Below, piece after piece: positions 48,337 through 55,965 of a DNA stretch of 64,000 nucleotides. Every line of letters begins with the position of its first letter. Positions within the stretch are counted from its first letter, which is position 1. The stretch lies in IMG/VR virus record IMGVR_UViG_3300021091_004015, positions 1 through 64,000 of that record, one strand, 5' to 3'. The notes under the pieces are model-generated. The model saw nothing but the letters and a program-made list of their open reading frames with translations. It ran no database searches and was not told where the DNA came from. The position numbers and the translations under genes were made by a program. The DNA comes from a virus.

Positions 48337-50550
48337 ATGAGAAATATTTTAGCACTTTTAACCTACCTAATTAGTTTTGTCGGTTTCGGACAATACTGTC
48401 CATATTTAGGTCCTGACCAATTATTACCTTGCGGGTCCAACTCAACAACACTTACCGCGGACTTAACCCAATGTGGAGTTGGGGGTATTAATCCAAATCA
48501 AACAACAAATTATAATGTAACAAATATACCTTACGTTGCTCAAGTAAATAACGGTACTAATTTAACAATGACCGATGATTCCCAACAGGGTCCGTTTAAT
48601 ATAGGTTTTAATTTTTGTTTTTTTGGTACGACGTATACTCAATTTTGGATAGGGTCTAACGGATGGATATCTTTTTCGCCAAACCAACCAACAACATTTA
48701 CTTCTCAATCAATACCAACAACTAATGGCTTAGTACCAAAAAATTGTATAATGGGTCCTTGGCAAGATTGGCACCCTGGAATTGGTGGTCAAATAAAATA
48801 CCAAGTTCAAGGAGTTGCACCTTGTCGTAAATTAATTGTTAGTTGGGTTAATATGCCAATGTATTCATGTACTTCTAATCTTGGTACGTTTCACATTATA
48901 ATTTATGAAACAACTAATATCATAGAAAATCACATTCAAAGTAAACCTGCATGTCTACAATGGCAAAATGGAACTTCTGTTGAGGGTATCCATAATTTAG
49001 CAGGTACAATTGGGATAACAGTACCAGGAAGAAACTCAACCGCTTGGGTTGCACAAAATGATTCTTGGAGATGGACACCTTCAGGACCTGTAGTGACTCC
49101 GACATTAACTTGGTATCAGGTTGGTAATCCTATACCAATAGGGACGGGTCCATCAATAACGGTTAACCCACCTGCCGCGGGAGCGAGTTACACCTGTCAT
49201 TTTGTATATCCGACATGTAATGCAGGATGGGTAACATGTAATGGTTCACTTGGTTTAGGTCCTGATACTGTATTAGTTGTTCCTGGTCCACCTAATTTAC
49301 CTTTACCAACCATAATATCTAATGAACCAACTTGTAACGGGTATTGTGATGGTAGTCTTATAATAACTCCGAATGGAGGTAATGGAGCTCAAACAATTTC
49401 ATGGAATGGACCCCAATCTGGATTCAATCCAAACAACCTATGTTCAGGGAATTATGTTTTTACTTTAACAGATGCTTTAGGGTGTACAATAACAAGTAAC
49501 GTTACATTAATGGACCCTCCACCACTAATTATAAACCCTATTGTTGGTGAGGATACTATATGTATTAATTCTATTAGTGATTTTTATAACACAACAAATT
49601 TAATTACGGGTTTAAATTATGTTTGGTCAACAACCAACGGAATTATTAATAACGGACAAGGAACAAATCAGATTACTGTTGACGTTAATGGTACCCAATC
49701 AGGTTTTTACAATAACATGATAACTGTATACGGTATTGACGGAAACGGATGTCAGTCTCAAACAGAACTAATCGATATAACTATTTTTAATCTTACACCT
49801 TTTATAAATCCTGTCGGTCCATTCTGTTCTTATGACGAATTTGTTACTTTAGAATCATCACCTATTGGTGGTTATTATACAGGAAATGGTGTTATAAATA
49901 ATGATTTTTTTCCCATAAATGCGGTTGGTAATAATCTTATAACGTATACTTACACACAAAGTGGATGTTTGTTTACAACAACCGAGACAATTATTGTTTA
50001 CCCACAACCGATAATTGAAACCTTAACACCGTCAAACCCATTTTTTGAAGTTTGTATGGGAGATTCGGTTAACATCAATTTTGAATTGACATCAAATCCT
50101 CAAGGAATTAATCAATGGTCATTTATTGATAGTATTTATAATACCCAAGCATACAATCAAACTTTTAGTAGTGAAGGAACTTATATAATTTCAGTTACCA
50201 CAACAACAAACGGATGTATTTCTAACCCAGAACAAACTACAGTTATTATTGACGAATGCCCTGAAGAGTTGATATATATACCAAACTCATTCACACCTGA
50301 TGGAGATGAACATAACAATATATGGAAACCTGTATTTACATCAGGACTTGACCCATATGATTTTAGAATGGAAATCTATAATAGATGGGGAGAATTAATA
50401 TGGGTTAGTGAAAACCCTTTAGTTGGGTGGGACGGTACTTTTAATGGTAACTACTGTCAAGACGGTGTCTACTTATGGAAGTTAGAATTTGGTATACCCG
50501 AAAATGACGGAAGAAAAAAAATGTTTGGACATTTAACAACTTTTAGATAA
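48337..50550 (+). CDS. Secreted SprB-like protein with type IX secretion C-terminal domain (737 aa)
   Basis: The signal peptide (ILALLTYLISFVGFGQ) is followed by Asn/Thr/Cys-rich beta domains. A SprB-type repeat (EPTCNGYCDGSLIITPNGG, GNYVFTLTDALGCT) lies near residues 325-395, and further Ig-like repeats follow. The last 90 residues (YIPNSFTPDGDEHNN, FRMEIYNRWGELIW, GVYLWKLEF) match the gliding-motility-associated C-terminal domain. In Bacteroidota that domain directs export by the type IX system. It is complete and behind a class B promoter. It could decorate the infected cell surface or be a virion adhesin. Confidence 0.85.
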   Translation: MRNILALLTYLISFVGFGQYCPYLGPDQLLPCGSNSTTLTADLTQCGVGGINPNQTTNYNVTNIPYVAQVNNGTNLTMTDDSQQGPFNIGFNFCFFGTTYTQFWIGSNGWISFSPNQPTTFTSQSIPTTNGLVPKNCIMGPWQDWHPGIGGQIKYQVQGVAPCRKLIVSWVNMPMYSCTSNLGTFHIIIYETTNIIENHIQSKPACLQWQNGTSVEGIHNLAGTIGITVPGRNSTAWVAQNDSWRWTPSGPVVTPTLTWYQVGNPIPIGTGPSITVNPPAAGASYTCHFVYPTCNAGWVTCNGSLGLGPDTVLVVPGPPNLPLPTIISNEPTCNGYCDGSLIITPNGGNGAQTISWNGPQSGFNPNNLCSGNYVFTLTDALGCTITSNVTLMDPPPLIINPIVGEDTICINSISDFYNTTNLITGLNYVWSTTNGIINNGQGTNQITVDVNGTQSGFYNNMITVYGIDGNGCQSQTELIDITIFNLTPFINPVGPFCSYDEFVTLESSPIGGYYTGNGVINNDFFPINAVGNNLITYTYTQSGCLFTTTETIIVYPQPIIETLTPSNPFFEVCMGDSVNINFELTSNPQGINQWSFIDSIYNTQAYNQTFSSEGTYIISVTTTTNGCISNPEQTTVIIDECPEELIYIPNSFTPDGDEHNNIWKPVFTSGLDPYDFRMEIYNRWGELIWVSENPLVGWDGTFNGNYCQDGVYLWKLEFGIPENDGRKKMFGHLTTFR

Positions 50551-50557
50551 AACAATA

Positions 50558-50586
50558 AACCCCATCCTGAAAAGGTGGGGTTTTTT
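50558..50586 (+). terminator. Terminator after the secreted protein gene
   Basis: AACCCCA pairs with TGGGGTT, with further CC/GG pairing in the loop and a T6 run. It also separates this gene from the converging tmRNA. Confidence 0.9.
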
Positions 50587-50589
50587 AAT

Positions 50590-50987
50590 TGGTGGAGGTA
50601 TGCGGAGTCGAACCGCGTCCTGCTCACATTACCTACTAAGGACTACACGCTTAGGTCAACATTTGAGCTAATGTTCCGAAATTTCACAATTCCCTTATTT
50701 TTAAAGTGGTTCGGTTTACTGAGAACTAATCCTCCACTTGTTCCTTTTCGGGTAGAAACCACACCTTTGTAAAGACTTCTGTTCCTGGGTTATATGTCCA
50801 CCGACCCGAAGGTTTCGCTTAATCTGATTAAGCTACCGCCACTTCCTCAGTACGAACAAGTCCTACTGCAGAAAGTTTGTTGATAACGTTGCCGTTTATC
50901 GATTTTGAACCATTTTAACAAGGTTAGATTCATCCTTGACGTGCCCCGAGTAACTAACTATGACAGTCAATTTCCAAGGTTACCCCC
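50590..50987 (-). ncRNA. ssrA: Transfer-messenger RNA (tmRNA)
   Basis: On the minus strand the 5' GGGGGTA pairs fully with the 3' TACCTCC, followed by A and an encoded CCA. The 3' T arm is GCGG-TTCGACT-CCGC, and the 5' side has the tmRNA-type CTTGGAAATTGAC. The tag frame ends GAGGAAGTGGCGGTAGCTTAA, giving ...EEVAVA, with the stop in the hairpin GCTTAATC/ATTAAGC. The resume codon is uncertain; one reading gives AVGLVRTEEVAVA. The roughly 398-base size is normal. It would rescue stalled ribosomes and tag the peptides for proteolysis. Confidence 0.9.
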
Positions 50988-51011
50988 ATATGTTAAAGAA
51001 CTTTTGTTTTA

Positions 51012-51041
51012 CAAATATACAAAAAAAATCCTTATTATCAA
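51012..51041 (-). promoter_or_regulatory. tmRNA promoter (TTG-N19-TATATTTG)
   Basis: On the minus strand TTG (51039-51041) and TATATTTG (51012-51019) are exactly 19 bases apart. Transcription would begin about 18 bases before the mature 5' end. The following AAAACAAAAGTTCTTT resembles the start of the P1 and P3 leaders. Confidence 0.82.
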
Positions 51042-51067
51042 ATTTTTCAATATTTATTTGTATAAAT

Positions 51068-52453
51068 ATGTCAGAACAGGAAGAACTAAAAAATGATGCC
51101 TATAAAGGTAGTAAAATCTTATATGAAGATGATAATATTATCTTCCTGAAATGTCTTTCCTATGAATCCGCAAAATATTTTGGACCTCCATTCTTATGGA
51201 AAAAATGGAACACTCATAAATACGGTGACACTTTTATAGTTGTTGATAAAAAAGGTAACGATTGGTCCCCGACAAAATCTTATGTTATTAGTGTTAGTGA
51301 TTATGGTACACATTATTTAGATGATGAAGACCAAGAAATTAAAACATCAACTTTTTTTCATTGGTTCCCACAAATAGAAAACCTTGTTTATAAAACAATT
51401 CCAGCACAAAATATTTACCAAATTTTAAAAAAAATAAAAAATGGTGAAGAATACTCAAGTCACACATTAAATAGGTATGATGATTTAATTAGTGGTTTTC
51501 GTTTTAATAAAAATTCACCTGGTAAAAGTATGGTACAATTAACATTTGACTATAATGAAGATTATTTTAAATTATTTGACTTGGGTGAAGGTGATATTTG
51601 GTTTTTAAGAAATTTGTTTTCTTATTATGATAGTGATATGGGATTTTACCAATCTGATTATGCCTACGAAGATTGGGGGAATGGTTATTTATTGTATGAA
51701 TTTAACGAAGAAAATAGACGTAAAGTTTTGGAGATAATGTCATTTTTTAACCCAAATTTAAATAAAATGGAGGACTCAACAAACCCTCAAATTGCCAAAT
51801 TACTAATTGGTACATTCCAAAGACAAACTGAAAATATTGTTGATGATTACCAATCAGAAAAAGAATCGTGTATGTCAAGAACCGCTCAAAAAGAAATAAC
51901 TGATGACTTAAAAGATAAGTTTACTAATTATGGTATTTTTGAAAAAAATATGTTTAATAAATATGTGACAACGGTCAATGTTTTATTATCTCTTTATAAG
52001 AAATATGGAGACCACGATTTAACAATACAGGAATTAATGAGTAAATTAGCTCATGAGTTTAGTGTTGGTCCTTATGAAGAATATATGTACGAGTATGGTT
52101 GTGATGATTTTGATAGTGAATCATTTAATAATTACGTATCAGGTCAACTAGATAAAATATTAGAAGAAATTGAGGAGAGCGACAGATTTAGTAATTTAGA
52201 AGAATTTAAAAAGGTTAGTAGCGAAGTCCGTAAAAATTACGACTTTGATAAATGGTACTCAACCCCAAAAGATAAATCCTTAAAATTCAATATTAGGTTT
52301 ATAGACCCATTCACAAATAAAATTACAATAGTCACTCAAAGACAATTCGAATCCACTCAAAACAGGAATCTAACTCTTGATGAGTTTAATTCTTTTTTAT
52401 ATAATTTGGAATTATTTGAAAGAAAATTTTTGAAATCCCGAAAAAAGTTGTAA
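51068..52453 (+). CDS. Hypothetical protein (461 aa)
   Basis: I start at MSEQEELKNDAYKGSKILYE because the longer frame runs back through the tmRNA. A TATTTAT element is at 51051-51057. The first 90 residues form a compact domain (YGDTFIVVDKKGNDWSPTKS), followed by long charged helices. No enzyme motif is recognised. Length and promoter suggest a structural or infection-related protein. Confidence 0.65.
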   Translation: MSEQEELKNDAYKGSKILYEDDNIIFLKCLSYESAKYFGPPFLWKKWNTHKYGDTFIVVDKKGNDWSPTKSYVISVSDYGTHYLDDEDQEIKTSTFFHWFPQIENLVYKTIPAQNIYQILKKIKNGEEYSSHTLNRYDDLISGFRFNKNSPGKSMVQLTFDYNEDYFKLFDLGEGDIWFLRNLFSYYDSDMGFYQSDYAYEDWGNGYLLYEFNEENRRKVLEIMSFFNPNLNKMEDSTNPQIAKLLIGTFQRQTENIVDDYQSEKESCMSRTAQKEITDDLKDKFTNYGIFEKNMFNKYVTTVNVLLSLYKKYGDHDLTIQELMSKLAHEFSVGPYEEYMYEYGCDDFDSESFNNYVSGQLDKILEEIEESDRFSNLEEFKKVSSEVRKNYDFDKWYSTPKDKSLKFNIRFIDPFTNKITIVTQRQFESTQNRNLTLDEFNSFLYNLELFERKFLKSRKKL

Positions 52454-52458
52454 CTTTG
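52430..52458 (+). promoter_or_regulatory. Class A promoter (TTG-N18-TAACTTTG), leaderless start
   Basis: TTG at 52430-52432, TAACTTTG at 52451-52458, ATG at 52463, 4 bases after the box. Confidence 0.65.
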
Positions 52459-52462
52459 TAAT

Positions 52463-53290
52463 ATGCAAAGAGATTACGAATTATTAAAGAGTGTTTTGTC
52501 CGTTCCATCTAAAACGTATCAAGAAGAACGTATGATTAAATTCCTAACCGAATGGTTAACGGAAAACAACTTCCCATTTTTTGTTGATAAAATGAACAAC
52601 ATCTATGTTACAAAACAAACAGATGAAAATATTGAGTATTTTCCTTGTGTAGTTGCACATACGGATACCGTTCATAATATTGACACGATTAATATACGTG
52701 AAGGTAATTTACCAAACGCTCAGAATGTTTTAAAACCCGCATTAAAGGCTTATAACAATGAAGGATTACCAACAGGTATTGGTGGTGATGACAAATGTGG
52801 TATATACGCTTGTTTAGAATTGTTAAAAGAAATACCGAATCTAAAAGCGGCTTTCTTTGTGTCTGAAGAAACAGGTTGCCATGGCTCAAGAAATGCCGAT
52901 AAAGAATTCTTTGGTAATGTTGGTTACGTTATTGAATTTGATGCTCCTGGTAATTGGATGGTTAGCGAATATTGTATGGGAGTCCAATTATTTGAACGTG
53001 GTACCGAATTTTTTAAATCTTGTAATGAGGCTTTAACTGAGGGGTTCGAAAATCGACAAAAATACCAAGCACACCCGTATACTGATGTTTACGCTTTAAA
53101 ACAGTTATTTGATTTTGCTTGTATCAATTTCTCTATTGGTTATTACAATTATCACACCCCTAATGAATATGTTGTTATTGAGGATGTTTACAGTGGTATC
53201 GAAACGGGTAAAAAAATGATTGAGAGGTTAGGTAACACTAAACACACTTTCATTCCGAAACGAAAACAACAACAAACATTGTTTGGATAA
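52463..53290 (+). CDS. M20/M42-type metallopeptidase (275 aa)
   Basis: VVAHTDTVH gives the first His/Asp metal site and GIGGDDKCGIYACLELL the bridging Asp. FVSEETGCHGS supplies the catalytic Glu pair, VIEFDAPGN the next ligand and YNYHTPNEYVVIED the last His. That is the full co-catalytic zinc set of peptidase-T/dipeptidase-like enzymes. It lacks an obvious lid domain, so it is compact. It may trim peptides released by Clp proteolysis. It is unusual in a phage. Confidence 0.85.
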   Translation: MQRDYELLKSVLSVPSKTYQEERMIKFLTEWLTENNFPFFVDKMNNIYVTKQTDENIEYFPCVVAHTDTVHNIDTINIREGNLPNAQNVLKPALKAYNNEGLPTGIGGDDKCGIYACLELLKEIPNLKAAFFVSEETGCHGSRNADKEFFGNVGYVIEFDAPGNWMVSEYCMGVQLFERGTEFFKSCNEALTEGFENRQKYQAHPYTDVYALKQLFDFACINFSIGYYNYHTPNEYVVIEDVYSGIETGKKMIERLGNTKHTFIPKRKQQQTLFG

Positions 53291-53320
53291 AAAAAAGGGG
53301 GATTATTCATCCCCTTTTTT
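53289..53320. terminator. Bidirectional terminator
   Basis: AAAAGGGGGAT-TATTC-ATCCCCTTTT is flanked by A and T runs. It lies between the converging peptidase and Clp genes and overlaps the Clp stop. Confidence 0.9.
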
Positions 53321-55345
53321 CTTTCTACCCTTTTTAACAGGTACTGTCTTTATTTTGATTTCTTTTTCTTCTACGTATAGAATATATTTTGTTTGTTCAT
53401 TTATATTACCTTTTAATACTTCTTCGGAAATAAAGTCCTCAATCTTATCTTGTATTGCTCTTTTAATAGGTCTTGCCCCGTAAGTTTCATCAAACCCAAC
53501 TTCAGAGATTAAATCTAAAATAGTATCATCATAAGTAATCTGATATTTCAGATTAACCAACCTTTCAAATAATTTATCAAGTTCCAATTTAACTATCGAT
53601 TTAACTTCATCCTTTTTAAGAGAATTAAAGATAACTATTTCATCAATCCTGTTTAAGAATTCAGGTGCAAAAAACTTCTGTAATTCCTTCTTCAACAAGT
53701 CTCGTTTATATTCCTCCTCAATATATGTATTGTTATTACTTTTAAATCCGACACCAGAACCAAAATCCTGTAATTTTTTAACTCCCAAATTAGATGTCAT
53801 AATGATGACACAATTTTTAAAATTAATCTTTCTACCAAGACCATCAGTAATATGACCATCATCTAAAACTTGTAATAGTGATGAAAAAATATCTTTATTC
53901 GCCTTTTCAATCTCATCAAATAAAATAACAGAGTACGGTTTATTTTTAACTTGTTCAGTTAGTTGTCCACCTTCATCATAACCTACATATCCTGGAGGTG
54001 CCCCGATTAATCTTGAAATCGTATGTTTCTCTTGAAACTCCGACATGTCAACTCGAATTAAATTTTCTTCACTACCAAATATTTCTTTTGCTAATTGTTT
54101 TGCCAAATATGTTTTACCAACACCTGTGGACCCTAAGAAAATAAAAGAACCTATCGGTTTATTAGGGTCTTTAATACCTAATCTATTTCTTCTGATTGAT
54201 TTTGCAATTTTAGAAACCGCTTCAGATTGACCAATAACTTTATTACCTAAACTCTCTTCTAATTTAGTCAATGATTGAGTCTCATCAGAATTTAATTTTG
54301 AAATCGGAATTTTAGTCATGTTTGAAACTACTTCATAAACTAATTCGAGACTAACTTCTCGTTTTTGGTTTTGTAATTCAGATTCAAATTTTTTCTTTTC
54401 GGAGTCTAATTTATCTAAAATTCGTCTTTCTTTATCTCTTAAATTTGCAGCCTCTTCGTAGTTTTGTTTTTTTACAACTTCAATTTTTTCTAATTTAATA
54501 TCCTGAGCTTGTAATTTTAATTTTTCAATAATTTCAGGCATTTTTATATCAACTTGACTTCTTGCGCCAACCTCATCTATAATATCAAACGCTTTATCTG
54601 GAAATTCCCTATCTGTGATATACCGTTCAGCCAAATCAACACATAAGTTAAGTATTTCATCAGTATATGAGACTTTATGGTATGTCTCGTACTTGTCTTT
54701 TGCATGTTTTAAAATCTCTAAAGTTTCTTGTTTTGTTGCAGAATCAACAATTACTTTTTGAAATCTCCTTTCTAATGCTCCGTCCTTCTCGAAATTTTTT
54801 CGATATTCATCAAGTGTTGTGGCACCAATACATTGTATTTCACCTCTCGCTAATGCGGGTTTAAATATATTTGACGCATCCAAGGAACCTGAAGAATTAC
54901 CAGCACCAACTATTGTATGAATTTCATCTATGAATACAATAATATTTGAATTGTTTTGAAGTTCATCAATTATTACTTTCATTCTTTCCTCAAACTGACC
55001 TCGGTATTTTGTACCTGCAACAATTGAGGTCATATCTAATGATACAATTCTTTTATCAGTTAAGTTTCTTGGACATTCCCCATTGAATATCTTAATAGCT
55101 AATCCTTCGGCAATTGCAGTTTTACCACAACCTGGTTCGCCAATAATGATTGGGTTATTCTTTTTTCTTCTTGAAAGAATTTGTGCAATTCTTGTTATCT
55201 CACGTTCTCTACCAATTACAGGGTCTAATTTACCTTCTTCCGCTAACTTTATTAAATCTCTACTAAAATTGTCCAAAACAGGTGTCGGGGAATTCTCGTT
55301 ACCTTTACCTTTGTTTTGGTTACTACCATCCTTAGATTCTATCAT
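53303..55345 (-). CDS. ClpC-like AAA+ unfoldase lacking the N domain (680 aa)
   Basis: Two AAA+ modules are complete: GEPGCGKT with IVFIDEIHT, then GSTGVGKT with ILFDEIEKA and APPGYVGYDEGGQ. Between them lies a short coiled region with the UvrB/C-like NYEEAANLRDKERRI typical of ClpC. The usual adaptor-binding N domain of about 140 residues is missing, replaced by a short Gly/Asn-rich stretch. SGVGFKSNN near residue 525-530 retains the VGF tripeptide that docks ClpC onto ClpP. It could therefore commandeer host ClpP. The C terminus is Lys-rich (VPVKKGRKKKGDE). Confidence 0.88.
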   Translation of the reverse strand: MIESKDGSNQNKGKGNENSPTPVLDNFSRDLIKLAEEGKLDPVIGREREITRIAQILSRRKKNNPIIIGEPGCGKTAIAEGLAIKIFNGECPRNLTDKRIVSLDMTSIVAGTKYRGQFEERMKVIIDELQNNSNIIVFIDEIHTIVGAGNSSGSLDASNIFKPALARGEIQCIGATTLDEYRKNFEKDGALERRFQKVIVDSATKQETLEILKHAKDKYETYHKVSYTDEILNLCVDLAERYITDREFPDKAFDIIDEVGARSQVDIKMPEIIEKLKLQAQDIKLEKIEVVKKQNYEEAANLRDKERRILDKLDSEKKKFESELQNQKREVSLELVYEVVSNMTKIPISKLNSDETQSLTKLEESLGNKVIGQSEAVSKIAKSIRRNRLGIKDPNKPIGSFIFLGSTGVGKTYLAKQLAKEIFGSEENLIRVDMSEFQEKHTISRLIGAPPGYVGYDEGGQLTEQVKNKPYSVILFDEIEKANKDIFSSLLQVLDDGHITDGLGRKINFKNCVIIMTSNLGVKKLQDFGSGVGFKSNNNTYIEEEYKRDLLKKELQKFFAPEFLNRIDEIVIFNSLKKDEVKSIVKLELDKLFERLVNLKYQITYDDTILDLISEVGFDETYGARPIKRAIQDKIEDFISEEVLKGNINEQTKYILYVEEKEIKIKTVPVKKGRKKKGDE

Positions 55346-55404
55346 ACTAATACGTTTTCAAAAAATATAATATTTAATTTACTATTTTCAACTCAATTAA
55401 AATA

Positions 55405-55411
55405 TATTTAT
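55405..55411 (+). promoter_or_regulatory. Class B element deciding a start codon
   Basis: TATTTAT overlaps the first in-frame ATG (55410), so translation of the resulting RNA should start at ATG 55416. Confidence 0.5.
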
Positions 55412-55415
55412 GAAT

Positions 55416-55754
55416 ATGAGTATAAGGAAACATTATAGTAAATACGTTGAAACTTTAAAAGCCGATAATGACTTATTGGAGACTTATAGAGATTTAAGAA
55501 GAGCGTTTCAAAGAGAAGGGTGGACAGAGAAAGATTTACAAAATCCTCCTTATTATCCAAACGATATCATGAGAAATTTTCAAAATTTTAGTATCCTAAG
55601 AGATAAATTATTTTCTGAGTTAAGAAGTTTCTTTGATATTGACCATAATGAATTTGTAGATTATCTTCAAGATAAACTTAAAATAATAAATTTAGAAATA
55701 CCATTAGAAGATGGCAATATTGAAAGAGGAAATCAAGGGGACGAAGATTATTAA
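55416..55754 (+). CDS. Hypothetical protein (112 aa)
   Basis: A helical, charged protein (MSIRKHYSKYVETLKADNDL at the start). It overlaps the next gene by 44 bases in a different frame, a compact late-operon arrangement. Function unknown; position suggests a head or tail-assembly role. Confidence 0.6.
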   Translation: MSIRKHYSKYVETLKADNDLLETYRDLRRAFQREGWTEKDLQNPPYYPNDIMRNFQNFSILRDKLFSELRSFFDIDHNEFVDYLQDKLKIINLEIPLEDGNIERGNQGDEDY

Positions 55755-55953
55755 TGAAGTCCAATCATCAAATTTAGTTAAGACTGAATATGATACCGAA
55801 ACAAAAAAATTGGTTGTTGAATTTAAAAACGGCTCTAAATACGAGTATGATGAAGTACCTCATCAAATTTATACTCAATTTAGATTATCCGAGTCACAAG
55901 GTAAATTTTTTACAAGCAAAATTTCAAAAACCTTTAAATACAAAAAATTATGA
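55711..55953 (+). CDS. KTSC-domain protein (80 aa)
   Basis: VQSSNLVKTEYDTETKKLVV, FKNGSKYEYDEVPHQIY and SQGKFFTSKISKTFKYKKL follow the pattern of the short KTSC domain. That domain is often found next to lysyl-tRNA synthetases or in phages. Its molecular role is not established. It overlaps the previous gene. Confidence 0.72.
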   Translation: MAILKEEIKGTKIINEVQSSNLVKTEYDTETKKLVVEFKNGSKYEYDEVPHQIYTQFRLSESQGKFFTSKISKTFKYKKL

Positions 55954-55965
55954 TATTTATGGGTA

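Noticed and set aside
50575-50772. A 65-codon plus-strand ORF in the tmRNA region.
   Set aside because: It is antisense to the tmRNA 3' half and begins within a terminator.
50590-50987. A permuted two-piece tmRNA, because a GGAGGAT lies in the middle.
   Set aside because: The true 5' end GGGGGTA at 50981-50987 pairs completely with the 3' TACCTCC, so it is an ordinary one-piece form.
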